64,000 nucleotides of DNA, from positions 5,146,001 to 5,210,000 of the forward strand of contig NZ_CP191258.1 of the NCBI RefSeq assembly GCF_050410795.1, given 5' to 3'. The stretch's first letter is position 1, and every line of letters begins with the position of its first letter. The DNA is from Fontivita pretiosa (lineage in GTDB: Bacteria; Planctomycetota; Phycisphaerae; Tepidisphaerales; Tepidisphaeraceae). A program made the translations under genes and the position numbers. The notes beneath the pieces are model-generated. The model searched no databases, was not told where the DNA came from, and saw only the letters and a program-made list of their open reading frames with translations. This document shows, one piece after another, positions 34,511 through 42,814 of the stretch.

Positions 34511-35362
34511 ATGTCTGGCAGTTATCGATGTCTTGCCGTCGCCATCTGGGCAATGATGATCTGCTGGCTTGGGGGCTGCTCATCCACCACCAGGCCGGGC
34601 AACCTTCAATCGGTCAGGACCGATTCGGACAAACCCCGTGCTGGAAATGCCTACCTGCTTCGGGGGTTTATCGGAGTCTTCTCCGAAGGCATTGATTCGC
34701 TCACCCGAAAGCTGAATGCCGCCGGTATACGCGCCAGCGTCTTCCAGGACGATCAGTGGTACGCCCTGGCCAGGAAACTGCGACAGGAGTACCGCAAGGA
34801 TCCCAGCCATGAGCCGCTGATTCTGATCGGCCACTCCTACGGAGCCGATGATGCCATTCGTGTCGCGCGAGAGCTGAGAAAGGATCGGATCCAGGTGGAT
34901 CTGCTGGTGACGCTGGATCCGGTCACCCCGCCGCGAGTACCCGACAACGTCAAGCGATGCGTAAACATCTACCAGTCCAACGGCATATGGGATGTGATGC
35001 CGTGGCTGCGGGGCGTACCGCTGGTCGCTGAGTCGGATCGCGCAACGCAACTGGTCAACTACGACGTGCGGACCAATCGCAAGGATCTGCTGGATCGCGA
35101 CATCGACCACTTCAACATCGAGAAGAAGCCCAGGATTCACAACGAGGTCATCGCATGTGCAATGAGCGTCTGTCCGCCCAGGGACGCGTACCTGCTGTCT
35201 ATCGCATCCCGGGCGGCGGATCGGAACGATGCAGTTCGCTCGGCAGCGCCCCGGCCCCAGGAACGACAGGCCTCTGTGCCGTACTGCTCGGGCACTGGCG
35301 ATCCAGGCGCAGAGGGCATTGCGGCACCACGTACGCAACAGGGCAAGTCGCGTGGCTCATAG
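34511..35362 (+). CDS. Lipoprotein with alpha/beta-hydrolase (thioesterase-like) fold
   Basis: This 283-residue exported protein has a signal segment CLAVAIWAMMICW and lipobox LGGC at about residue 23. A nucleophile elbow GHSYGADDAI (G-x-S-x-G) lies near residue 110, followed by DLLVTLDPVTPP (acid candidate) and a late His in DIDHFNIEKK, which gives a plausible Ser-Asp-His triad. The tail of about 60 residues is low-complexity and charged. The substrate is unknown. The 162-nt gap upstream holds no recognised feature. It starts at ATG 34511. Confidence 0.65.
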   Translation: MSGSYRCLAVAIWAMMICWLGGCSSTTRPGNLQSVRTDSDKPRAGNAYLLRGFIGVFSEGIDSLTRKLNAAGIRASVFQDDQWYALARKLRQEYRKDPSHEPLILIGHSYGADDAIRVARELRKDRIQVDLLVTLDPVTPPRVPDNVKRCVNIYQSNGIWDVMPWLRGVPLVAESDRATQLVNYDVRTNRKDLLDRDIDHFNIEKKPRIHNEVIACAMSVCPPRDAYLLSIASRAADRNDAVRSAAPRPQERQASVPYCSGTGDPGAEGIAAPRTQQGKSRGS

Positions 35363-35409
35363 CGCGCGGGGTGAACTTCACTGCGGTCGCGGCGGTTCAG
35401 GTCCCCAAT

Positions 35410-35415
35410 TATCAT
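35410..35415 (+). promoter_or_regulatory. -10-like TATCAT before the ICMT-like gene
   Basis: TATCAT ends 8 nt before ATG 35424 without a ribosome binding site. This is another close-promoter start. Confidence 0.4.
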
Positions 35416-35423
35416 CCCTCATC

Positions 35424-36053
35424 ATGCCAGCAAACTGGTCAGCTCTGACCATCGGCGTGATTGTCAGCTTTTACTGGGCCAGGGTGCTCAGGCTGGTGCT
35501 CAAGGCGCGTCGCCGCACTGGCCGTGCGGCCAACTTCTTCCCACGCGAGCCTCTGGGGCGACTGGTACGCATCGTCTGGTATCCCACCGTCGCTGTCTGG
35601 ATTGTCCACCCGCTGATCGTGGGTCTTTACGCAGGCGAGTTGCCCCGGGTGTTGCGGCCGCTGTACCGGCATCCGATCGTCGAACCTGTCGCCGTCTTCG
35701 CTGCAATTGCGGCGATGGTGGGCACCATGGTTTGCTGGAAACGCATGGGCCGGAGCTGGCGAATGGGAATCGATCCCAACGAAACCACGCAGCTCATCGT
35801 TTGCGGTCCGTATGCCTACGTGCGACACCCGATCTACGCGCTGTCGTCCGTGCTGATGCTGGCTTCGATGCTGGCGGTGCCCACGCCGCTGATGCTGACC
35901 GCGGGTGTGATTCACCTGATGTTCCTTCAGTGGGAAGCGCGGCGAGAAGAGCGGCATCTGCTCGGCGTGCACGGTGAAATCTATGCACACTATCTGCGGA
36001 CGGTCGGACGCTTCCTGCCGCGTTCTCTGTCGCCTTATCGGCCACCAAGGTAA
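35424..36053 (+). CDS. Isoprenylcysteine carboxyl methyltransferase-like membrane protein
   Basis: This 209-residue membrane protein has about five hydrophobic helices. The conserved C-terminal part reads LIVCGPYAYVRHPIYALSS (the GPYxxxRHPxY motif of the ICMT/PEMT superfamily), followed by the E-x-x-LLGVHGEIYAHYLRTVGRFLP segment, which matches the family's SAM-binding end. Bacterial members methylate lipids or unknown substrates. It starts at ATG 35424. It is followed after 51 nt by an acyltransferase-like gene, so a shared lipid role is possible. Confidence 0.8.
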   Translation: MPANWSALTIGVIVSFYWARVLRLVLKARRRTGRAANFFPREPLGRLVRIVWYPTVAVWIVHPLIVGLYAGELPRVLRPLYRHPIVEPVAVFAAIAAMVGTMVCWKRMGRSWRMGIDPNETTQLIVCGPYAYVRHPIYALSSVLMLASMLAVPTPLMLTAGVIHLMFLQWEARREERHLLGVHGEIYAHYLRTVGRFLPRSLSPYRPPR

Positions 36054-36104
36054 ATTGAATCGGCGCGTCTCCGGCAAGTTCGGACGTTCGACACGCCCTG
36101 GCAC

Positions 36105-37415
36105 ATGCAGTGGAACACCTTGAACATATTCCAGCGACTGACCCGGCAATGGGATTCGCTGCATCCCTACAACGCCGCGCAGCTCATGCGTCTGGCCGGG
36201 ACAGGCGATCCGGATGCGCTGGCGGCACACTGGCGGGCATCACTCGACGAGCTGGGGCTGGGCCGTGTCCGTACCGTCGGCGACCGCTTCCGCTGGGAAC
36301 CGCTCAATGGGCAGATCCAACCCGCCTTGATCCTGCGCACAGCGCCGCAGGCGTGTCTGGAGCAAGTGCTCGCCCAGGAGCTGAACCGCCCTTTCAATCC
36401 CGATGACGACCTGCCGTTCCGGGCACTGCTGTTCCAGGGTAACGATTCGCACTGGCTGGGAGTCGTCTACCATCACTGGGTCGCCGACAGCTTCTCCATC
36501 CGTCAACTGCTGCGGCAATGGTTTTTGCGAATATACGATCCTGCGCGAACGCGGCGTCAGCCGCTGAACCTGCATCCCCCGGGGTACCTGCGGCTGTTCG
36601 GCCCCGCCGCCGCCAATTGGTCCCTGCTGGGAGGCATCCTTCACGGCGCGCGGTGGACCGCGCGGTTCAAGCGCGTCCGGCGATTGGATCCGGACGTGTA
36701 CCGGCAATTCCACGTGCGCTTCCGCTTTTACCGCGCTGGCGGTGGATTGATCCAGCGGCTCGTCCCGATCGCACGCGCCGCGGGGGTAACGGTCAACGAT
36801 GTGTTCCTGGCGGCGATGGCGCAGGCGTGCGATCGATTCGTGCCGGTGAAACGAACCGTTCGCCGCCAGGACCTGGCGCTGGGCACGATTGTCGATCTGC
36901 GCTGCCGCACCACCCGCGATACCAGCGACCTGTTCGGACTGTTTCTCGGCTTCACCAGCGTCTTCTGCCGCCCACATGACCTGCCCGACTTCCGGCGTCT
37001 GCTCCGCTGCGTCAGTCGTCAGAACGCCCGACACAAGGCCGCCCGCATCCCCGAGGCCAGTCAAATCCGCATGCTCGCCGGCTTGCTGGCCCAGCGACTG
37101 CTTAGCCGCGACAGCCTGATTGAAATGTATCGCAAGCGCCTTGCGCTGGCCGGGGGAATCTCCAACGTGAACCTCAACCGCGACTGGCCGGCCGACTACC
37201 ACCCGCATCCGCTGCTGGAGTACTTGCGTGTCTCGCCCTGCGGGCCGTTGATGCCCGTGGTGTTCACCCCGACCACCCTGGGCGGCGAACTCAATTTTGG
37301 ATTGACCTATCGAACTCCATTGATCCCGGATGACCACGCCCATGGCATCGCCGATACGTTCTTGGATCGCATTCAATCGTTTGTCGAGTGCAGCGCTCCG
37401 CCTGGGTCTCGCTAA
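36105..37415 (+). CDS. Condensation-domain / WS-DGAT-like acyltransferase
   Basis: This 436-residue protein has the HHxxxDxxS active-site motif (HHWVADSFS, about residue 125-133) of the chloramphenicol acetyltransferase-like superfamily. That superfamily includes NRPS condensation domains and wax-ester/diacylglycerol synthases. Later motifs VNDVFLAAMAQACDRF and GGELNFGLTY fit the second half of the fold. There is no carrier or adenylation domain nearby, so it is a free-standing acyltransferase, perhaps making lipids with the upstream membrane methyltransferase. Donor and acceptor are not predictable. Confidence 0.75.
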   Translation: MQWNTLNIFQRLTRQWDSLHPYNAAQLMRLAGTGDPDALAAHWRASLDELGLGRVRTVGDRFRWEPLNGQIQPALILRTAPQACLEQVLAQELNRPFNPDDDLPFRALLFQGNDSHWLGVVYHHWVADSFSIRQLLRQWFLRIYDPARTRRQPLNLHPPGYLRLFGPAAANWSLLGGILHGARWTARFKRVRRLDPDVYRQFHVRFRFYRAGGGLIQRLVPIARAAGVTVNDVFLAAMAQACDRFVPVKRTVRRQDLALGTIVDLRCRTTRDTSDLFGLFLGFTSVFCRPHDLPDFRRLLRCVSRQNARHKAARIPEASQIRMLAGLLAQRLLSRDSLIEMYRKRLALAGGISNVNLNRDWPADYHPHPLLEYLRVSPCGPLMPVVFTPTTLGGELNFGLTYRTPLIPDDHAHGIADTFLDRIQSFVECSAPPGSR

Positions 37416-37581
37416 ATATCCATCTCCAACCGTCCGATAGATCCATGCGACCGCCTGCCCACTTCAGGGCATGCACATTTATCGGCTGCCATCGCATGAT
37501 ATCGTGCAGGAGCAGCGCATCGGCGTGATGCCGCTTGGTGCATCGAGCCTCAAAACATCGGGCCAGTCGCGGAGGACCGCC

Positions 37582-37848
37582 ATGAACCCCAACGCCGCCA
37601 GATCCGTCTGGGTCGTCTACTTCGTCGGTTTCGACGACACGCTGGACGACGAGAACAGCCGCGTCGTGCCCTACGTCGGCAAGGAGCGTGTGCGCACGAC
37701 GGCCGATCCGCAACAGGCGTGGCACGACGTGCGCCTGGCCGTGCTGGCGCGGGGCGGTCACCTGTTGACGATCATTGGAAGCGAAGCCGAAGCAGAAGCC
37801 TTCCGCGTCGCCGCCGAAGCGGAAATCCTCCGCAAACACGGAAGCTGA
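37582..37848 (+). CDS. Small hypothetical protein
   Basis: This 88-residue acidic protein starts at ATG 37582, just after a strong GGAGGA ribosome binding site; an in-frame ATG at 37471 is less likely. The sequence shows a strand VWVVYFVGF, a DDTLDDENSR loop, VVPYVGKERVR and a C-terminal Ala/Glu helix (SEAEAEAFRVAAEAEILRKHG). No family was recognised. A palindromic hairpin with a T-rich tail ends the transcript 44 nt downstream. Confidence 0.6.
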   Translation: MNPNAARSVWVVYFVGFDDTLDDENSRVVPYVGKERVRTTADPQQAWHDVRLAVLARGGHLLTIIGSEAEAEAFRVAAEAEILRKHGS

Positions 37849-37892
37849 TGATGACCGCGCACGGTGCTGGGCGCTTCGAGTACTCGAATAAG

Positions 37893-37916
37893 GCCCGCGG
37901 ATCGCGATCCGCGGGC
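37893..37916. repeat. 24-bp palindrome, left copy (terminator-like)
   Basis: This perfect palindrome (half-site GCCCGCGGATCG) is followed on the plus strand by TTTGTTT, so it could terminate the small gene that ends at 37848. It is identical to the copy at 38541-38564 on the other side of the RAYT gene. Confidence 0.9.
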
Positions 37917-37921
37917 TTTGT

Positions 37922-38488
37922 TTATGACGTTGCGCGATCGAATCTCCACACACGTGCGCCGCGCCGCGCGTGATCGAGAATATACCGAAACGTGTTAAGC
38001 TGGTGCTGGCGATCAGCGATGGGATCGCAGTGACAGCGCTTTGCCCACAATCCACCTGCGTCAATACGCAACCCGTGCTGACGAACAAGGTGAGAGGCGT
38101 GCTTTTTGGCGCGGCCGATCCAGTGCCTTGGGTTGTGGTCAGGAAAACGAGCCAGGACATGAACGTGCGTGGCATCGACTGAAACGATCAGGGCTTGAAT
38201 TCCATCTTGCCGCAGTTTCTCCGCAACGGAGTTCGCGACAAACGTCCGCAGCTCAGACATCATGCGCACCGGATTTCGCTTCATCAGCGACTTGGAGAGT
38301 TCGTAGAGGCGGTCGTACTTCCCTTTCGGAGGAGGATGTCTGTAGTCGCCGTCCACATGTTCGCGATGGTGCCGCGAACGCCATCCTCTTGGGTCTCCGC
38401 GCAGCCAGGAGCCATAAGCGTGAACGGTAACGTGATACCAATCGTTCCAGGGATTTGTCGCAACGCGAAGATGGGTGCGCGCTGACAT
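37922..38488 (-). CDS. REP-associated tyrosine transposase-like protein (RAYT, Y1_Tnp)
   Basis: This 188-residue single-strand transposase-like protein belongs to the HUH family. An N-terminal strand HVTVHAYGSWLRG is followed by the GDPRGWRSRHH block usual for RAYTs, the HUH-type His pair in ATHVHVLARF, and the catalytic Tyr candidate in NTFRYILDHA. RAYTs process extragenic palindromes in single-stranded form. ATG 38488 is used; upstream codons in frame would start at a TTG touching the palindrome. Identical 24-bp palindromes lie 5 nt beyond its stop and 52 nt before its start. Confidence 0.85.
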   Translation of the reverse strand: MSARTHLRVATNPWNDWYHVTVHAYGSWLRGDPRGWRSRHHREHVDGDYRHPPPKGKYDRLYELSKSLMKRNPVRMMSELRTFVANSVAEKLRQDGIQALIVSVDATHVHVLARFPDHNPRHWIGRAKKHASHLVRQHGLRIDAGGLWAKRCHCDPIADRQHQLNTFRYILDHARRGARVWRFDRATS

Positions 38489-38540
38489 GTACCGAGACTG
38501 TGGCGCGCCTATGACCGAAATGCAACCGAAAAGGAACAAA

Positions 38541-38564
38541 GCCCGCGGATCGCGATCCGCGGGC
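38541..38564. repeat. 24-bp palindrome, right copy (terminator-like)
   Basis: It is identical to the copy at 37893-37916. On the minus strand it is followed by TTTGTT, so it could terminate the aminotransferase transcript that stops at 38588. The flanks AACAAA and TTTGTT mirror the left copy. Confidence 0.9.
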
Positions 38565-38587
38565 TTGTCGGCTTCTCCGTATGCTGC

Positions 38588-39832
38588 TCACTTCGCTGCA
38601 ACCGTCTGGCGCCGGGGCTTCGGTGGACGCGGATTCAGGGCGCGGTCCAGATTCCTCATCGCCTGCTTCAGCCGGTGCTCGTTTTCAACCAGTGCGATGC
38701 GGACGTAGCCTTCGCCGTTTTCACCGAACGCGCGGCCGGGCGCCAGGGCCACCTGCGCCTCATCCATCATCCGCAGACAGAAATCCAGCGTTCCCTCATT
38801 CGGCTTGAGATGAGCCGGATTGACCCTTGCCCAGACAAACATCGAGCCCCGGGGTTTTTCGTACGTCCAGCCGAGCTTGTCCAGCCCGTGGCAGACGACA
38901 TCGCGACGCTCCTGATAGACCCTGCTCTGCTCCTCGGGCGTTTGCTTGCAGGCGCGAAGTGCGATCACCGACGCGATCTGAATCGGCGCGAAGTGCCCGT
39001 AGTCGTAGTATCCCTTGATCGTCGCCAGCGCCTTGACCATCTCCGCATTCCCGCAGCAGAACCCCACGCGCCACCCGGCCATGTTGTAGCTCTTGGACAT
39101 CGTGGTGAATTCGACGCCAATCTCCTTGGCTCCCGCCGCCGCAAGGAAGCTCGGCGCCTTGTATCCGTCGAAGTTGATCTCGCCGTAGGCAAAATCCGAG
39201 ATGATCATCACACCATGTCGGCGGCACATCTCGATGGCCCGATCCCAGAACCACGGCTCGATCGTCATCGCCGTCGGGTTGTGCGGGTAGTTGAGAATCA
39301 GCAGCTTCGGCTGGGGGTACAAACCGGTGATCGTCTGCTCGATGCGGTCCAGAAACGCCTGATCGTTGCCCAGCGGCACGCGGATGACGTTCGCCCCCGC
39401 CATCGCGACGGCGTAGACGTGAATCGGGAACGCCGGATCGCCCACGACTGCGGTGTCTCCGGGTCCCAGCATCGCCAGGCACAGGTGGCTGAAGCCTTCC
39501 TTGGACCCGATGGTGGCGATCACCTCCGTTTCCGGGTCCAGGTCCACGCCATATTTGTTCTTGTACTTCCTGGCCACCTCCTTGCGCAGCCCGGCGATGC
39601 CGTTGCTGACGCTGTAGCGGTGGTTGCGCGGGTCGCGTGCGGCTTCGGCAAGCTTCTCCACCACGCACTGCGGCGTGGGGTCGCTGGGGTTGCCCATTCC
39701 CAGATCAATGATGTCGATCCCCGCCACGCGCTTCTCGTATTTCATCTTGTTGATCCGCGCGAACAGATAAGGCGGCAGGCGGGCGATGCGTGGCGAAACG
39801 TCGATCTTGAAAGGTTGATTGTTTGTGCTCAT
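38588..39832 (-). CDS. Class I/II PLP-dependent aminotransferase (AlaC-like)
   Basis: This 414-residue fold-type I aminotransferase is most like alanine/LL-diaminopimelate-type enzymes. It has IDLGMGNPSDPTP and GSKEGFSHL, NYPHNPTA with the substrate/PLP Asn, SDFAYGEINFDG (Asp and Tyr contacting PLP), and the Schiff-base Lys in TTMSKSYNMAGWRVGF. The probable reaction is interconversion of alanine and glutamate. ATG 39832 is chosen: RBS-like GCGGAAAG lies upstream, with TACAAT 16 nt before the start. The gene ends at the right RAYT palindrome. Confidence 0.9.
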   Translation of the reverse strand: MSTNNQPFKIDVSPRIARLPPYLFARINKMKYEKRVAGIDIIDLGMGNPSDPTPQCVVEKLAEAARDPRNHRYSVSNGIAGLRKEVARKYKNKYGVDLDPETEVIATIGSKEGFSHLCLAMLGPGDTAVVGDPAFPIHVYAVAMAGANVIRVPLGNDQAFLDRIEQTITGLYPQPKLLILNYPHNPTAMTIEPWFWDRAIEMCRRHGVMIISDFAYGEINFDGYKAPSFLAAAGAKEIGVEFTTMSKSYNMAGWRVGFCCGNAEMVKALATIKGYYDYGHFAPIQIASVIALRACKQTPEEQSRVYQERRDVVCHGLDKLGWTYEKPRGSMFVWARVNPAHLKPNEGTLDFCLRMMDEAQVALAPGRAFGENGEGYVRIALVENEHRLKQAMRNLDRALNPRPPKPRRQTVAAK

Positions 39833-39984
39833 GGCTTTCCGCTCTGATTGTATCGTCAATTGAGGCTGAGAAGGTCAGTTGAATGCCCGCAGGCTGCCCA
39901 CGCTGCGCAGGCGATGCCGCCGCCGGTGCACCCGCTCATCCCCTCGGTTTGTCATGCTCGTGCACTGCGAAGCCGCAGCAGCTA

Positions 39985-41295
39985 CTACTGGGGATGAGTT
40001 GCGGGCGGGGTGCCGGCGGCGCTGGTAGCCGGCGGCCGCGCCACCTCGGGCGCCTGGGGGGTTGGCGGCACGTCGGCCGCGGAAGGAGCTGACGGGCTTG
40101 TCGGCGCCGTTGCTGGCGCGGTCGCGGCCGGCTGCGTCGCCGCCCGCTCCAGGATTCGTCTTCGCTCGCGCTCGAACTGCTCGCGAATCTCGTTGCGGTC
40201 GCGGATCTGTTCCTCACGCTGGTGCAGACGTGATTCGTACTGTTGCTTGAGCACCGGATGCTCGATGATCAGAGCGCGCATCGCCTCCTGCGCCAACTCG
40301 TTCTTCTGTTCACGTATCCCCACCTGCACCAGCCGATCCAGCAGCTCAGCCTGAATGCTCTGCTTCACATCCTCGAACTTCACCGCCTTGGGTGGAATCC
40401 GCCGCTCCAGCTTGATCAGGTGATAAGCGCCTTCGGCCTGCACGGCGTCGGAGACCTCCCCCTCCTTCAGCGCGAAAGCCGCATCCTTGAACGCCTGGGG
40501 GTATCCGCCGGCCTGACGCGAGAACGGCGGCAGCTCCCCGCCCAGACCGGCGGTTCGGGCGTTTCGGCTCAACTCACGCGCCACCTGCTCGAAGGGCTGA
40601 CCTTCGGCCAGCCGACGCTTGGCTTCCATCACTTCCTGCAAGTTGGCAAGCTGAATGTGACGAACCTGCACCGTCTCGCCGTAAAGCTGCCGAAATGCCT
40701 CCTGAAGCGACTGCTCGGTGATCTTCTGGGCAACCTTCGGCTCCACGAGCTTGCGAAGATAGGCGTTGGTCTGGATCACCAGATCGAACTCAGGCCGGCT
40801 GATTCTCTGCTGCTCCAGGAACTGGTTGACCAGCAGCTCATAGTCGGCCTTGTCGGCATCCTGGAACATCTTGGCCAGCGTCAGCTCTCTTTCAGCCTGG
40901 ATGTCCTCGGACGAGACACTGATCCCTTCGCGTGCCGCCTGTTGTTTGGCCAGCTCAAGCTGCACCGTGTTCAGCAGGATGTTCAGTCCGTATCCCTCGA
41001 TCAGCGGCTGCTGGATCTGCGAGAGGGTGATCGGACGTGCGTTGAGTCGGGCAATGACCGGATCGGCCGGAGCCTGGCCGCTTTGCTCATCCGCGCGGAC
41101 TCGGGGCTGAGCCGCTTTGCTCTTTTCCGGCCGCGGCCCCTCCGATTGCTCCAGTGAGGGCGTCAGCGGCGCCGGGCGGCCTTCGGCGGACTCACCAGCC
41201 TTGCACCCGCACATCCAGGCCAGCATCGCCGCGCATGCCCCCGCCGGCGGTACGCATCGCCGCAAGATCGTCCGGGCCAGTCCATGCTCTCGCAT
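39985..41295 (-). CDS. Peptidyl-prolyl isomerase lipoprotein (PpiC/SurA, parvulin type)
   Basis: This 436-residue exported folding factor has an N-terminal segment ending MLAWMCGC, a likely lipobox. A SurA-like N-domain (about 75-210; LARLNARPITLSQI-type start) follows. One parvulin domain lies at about 215-310: VRHIQLANLQEVMEAKRRL, GLGGELPPFSRQAGGYPQAF and AYHLIKLERRIPP. A long basic helix follows, then a Pro/Ala/Thr-rich tail. Such proteins assist folding of envelope proteins. ATG 41295 directly follows a GTG that could also serve. Confidence 0.88.
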   Translation of the reverse strand: MREHGLARTILRRCVPPAGACAAMLAWMCGCKAGESAEGRPAPLTPSLEQSEGPRPEKSKAAQPRVRADEQSGQAPADPVIARLNARPITLSQIQQPLIEGYGLNILLNTVQLELAKQQAAREGISVSSEDIQAERELTLAKMFQDADKADYELLVNQFLEQQRISRPEFDLVIQTNAYLRKLVEPKVAQKITEQSLQEAFRQLYGETVQVRHIQLANLQEVMEAKRRLAEGQPFEQVARELSRNARTAGLGGELPPFSRQAGGYPQAFKDAAFALKEGEVSDAVQAEGAYHLIKLERRIPPKAVKFEDVKQSIQAELLDRLVQVGIREQKNELAQEAMRALIIEHPVLKQQYESRLHQREEQIRDRNEIREQFERERRRILERAATQPAATAPATAPTSPSAPSAADVPPTPQAPEVARPPATSAAGTPPATHPQ

Positions 41296-41551
41296 CACCG
41301 CGTGCTGCTCCCAACTGGAAGCGGCGAAGTATCAAAGCCAGGCGGGGATATGTCAAGTGCGACGCTGAAGCAAGCCAACGCGACGGCGCAATTCCTGCCA
41401 CGGCGTCAGCCCGTCGTGGTCGTGCAATTTCTTGCGACGTAGATTTCTGCAATTCTTGGTGTAAACTCCGCCTTTCAAAGGGCTTCTGAGAGCAGGCGAC
41501 CGCGACATTCTGCTGTACTTGTCGCACCACCACCGCGACATTTCAGCCGTT
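41296..41551. other. Intergenic stretch upstream of the candidate RNA promoter
   Basis: No gene or RNA was recognised here. The AT content rises from about 41520 towards the promoter at 41552. Confidence 0.4.
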
Positions 41552-41580
41552 TTGTCGTACTTTTTTATCTATATTATCAT
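41552..41580 (+). promoter_or_regulatory. Sigma-70-like promoter for an orphan transcript
   Basis: TTGTCG (41552-41557), 17-nt spacer, TATCAT (41575-41580), in a locally AT-rich segment. It would start RNA near 41587. No protein gene starts within 280 nt. Confidence 0.5.
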
Positions 41581-41586
41581 CTTGGA

Positions 41587-41838
41587 CCAGTCCTATTTTG
41601 TGGCTAACTCCCACTAACCCCCGATTGGTGAACCGCTTGCGCGAACACACATGTGGTGCGCCTTGGAACCTGGCACCATAGTTGCTTTCACCGTGATGTC
41701 GGCAACGCAATCGGTGTGTGCCGGCCTCCAATTAGGCCCATTCTTCCCCCGATGTGAGGCGCTCTTCTCTCCCACAACCCGAAGAGTTTCCTCACCAGCC
41801 CCATTCGAAGCCGACCTTGCCCGGGTCGGCTTTTTTTT
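41587..41838 (+). ncRNA. Candidate structured non-coding RNA (~250 nt)
   Basis: The region from the promoter above to a strong terminator contains a series of possible hairpins: CTGGCAC/GTGCCGG enclosing TTGC/GCAA, GGCCT/AGGCC, CTCTTC/GAAGAG, then the terminator. It has no coding capacity that looks real. RNase P RNA, tmRNA and SRP RNA landmarks were looked for and not found. It lies just upstream of the radical SAM gene, but that gene has its own -10 after the terminator. Confidence 0.5.
41808..41838 (+). terminator. Intrinsic terminator of the candidate RNA
   Basis: Stem AAGCCGACC (41808-41816) with GGTCGGCTT (41824-41832), 7-nt loop, followed by a run of eight T that overlaps the stem end. 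The plus strand has no annotated gene upstream that it could end. Confidence 0.85.
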
Positions 41839-41853
41839 GCGCGCCTCGGCCCC

Positions 41854-41859
41854 TACCAT
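41854..41859 (+). promoter_or_regulatory. -10-like TACCAT before the radical SAM gene
   Basis: TACCAT ends 9 nt before GTG 41869, just after the terminator at 41838. This gives the radical SAM gene its own start. Confidence 0.35.
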
Positions 41860-41868
41860 TTCACCCCC

Positions 41869-42765
41869 GTGGCCGAGCCAAACCGAACCGTCAACTTGTT
41901 CACCCTGCATAGCCGAAGCTGGCGCGACAACCGCTATGTCTATCCGGTCATCAGCCGACGCAGCCACGGCCTGTCCATCGGGGTCAATCTGAACCCCGAC
42001 AAAGTCTGCAACTTTGATTGCATCTACTGCTGCGTGGACCGCAGCGTCCCTCCGACCGTCCGCCACGTGGACATGGACCTGCTCCGCCGCGAGCTTGAGC
42101 ACCTGCTGGAGCTGGCCTGCTCCGGACAAATCTGGACCATCCCCCCTTTCGACCAGACCGAGCCAACCCTGCGACGCATCAACGACGTCGCCTTCAGCGG
42201 CGATGGCGAACCCACCAGCTTCCGGCAGTTCCCCCAGGCCTGTGAACTGGTCGCCGGCCTGCTTCAGAAGGTCAGTCGCCCGGACATCAAGATCGTCCTG
42301 ATCACCAACGCCACGCTGCTGCATCTGCCACACGTTCGCCGCGCCCTGGAGTTCCTCGACCGCCATAACGGCGAGATCTGGGCCAAGCTCGACGCCGGCA
42401 CCGAACAGTATTATCGTCTGGTCGAGCGAACGCGGATTCCGTTTCGTCGCGTGCTGGACAACATTCTGGCCGCCGGTCGCGCACGCCCGATCGTCATTCA
42501 ATCCCTGTTCATGAACATTCACGGTCAGCCGCCGGATCAGACCGAAATCCGCGCTTACGTGGATCGACTTCGAGAGCTGCGTGACGCCGGCTGCCAGATC
42601 AAGCTGGTGCAGGTGTACACGGTGGCACGGCGAACGGCCGAGGCATACGTCTCACCGCTTGAGCCTGCGCGCCTGCGCGCCATCGCCGATCAGGTCGCCG
42701 CCATCGGCTTGCCCGTGGAAAGCTACGAAGGCCCCGCGGAAGGATCGCCCACACTCTCGCAATAA
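41869..42765 (+). CDS. Radical SAM protein
   Basis: This 298-residue radical S-adenosylmethionine enzyme has its 4Fe-4S cluster motif as CNFDCIYC (C-x3-C-x2-C) at about residue 48, followed by DVAFSGDGEPTSFRQF (the GGE-like SAM-binding strand) and a TIM-barrel pattern with IVLITNATLLH and IVIQSLFMNIHGQPP. It resembles small stand-alone radical SAM proteins of the COG0731 type; the reaction is not known. The start is GTG 41869. The HK gene follows 49 nt downstream with its own -10. Confidence 0.85.
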   Translation: MAEPNRTVNLFTLHSRSWRDNRYVYPVISRRSHGLSIGVNLNPDKVCNFDCIYCCVDRSVPPTVRHVDMDLLRRELEHLLELACSGQIWTIPPFDQTEPTLRRINDVAFSGDGEPTSFRQFPQACELVAGLLQKVSRPDIKIVLITNATLLHLPHVRRALEFLDRHNGEIWAKLDAGTEQYYRLVERTRIPFRRVLDNILAAGRARPIVIQSLFMNIHGQPPDQTEIRAYVDRLRELRDAGCQIKLVQVYTVARRTAEAYVSPLEPARLRAIADQVAAIGLPVESYEGPAEGSPTLSQ

Positions 42766-42798
42766 GAGCCTCTGCTCCCGCAACATCGCCGGGCGGGC

Positions 42799-42804
42799 TA
42801 GAAT
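42799..42804 (+). promoter_or_regulatory. -10-like TAGAAT before the RegB-type kinase gene
   Basis: TAGAAT ends 10 nt before ATG 42815, without a ribosome binding site. Confidence 0.35.
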
Positions 42805-42814
42805 TCGCAACACC

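Noticed and set aside
36105..37415. Non-ribosomal peptide gene cluster
   Set aside because: Only a single condensation-like domain is present; no adenylation, carrier or thioesterase domains lie nearby.
37893..38564. Pair of palindromes as ends of a classic insertion sequence
   Set aside because: They are self-palindromic hairpins doubling as terminators and flank a RAYT, not a DDE transposase; no target duplication is seen.
41587..41838. Candidate RNA as tmRNA, RNase P RNA or SRP RNA
   Set aside because: The conserved landmarks of each (tRNA-like ends with tag frame, GAGGAAAGTCC-type core, GGAAGCAG-type domain) were not found.
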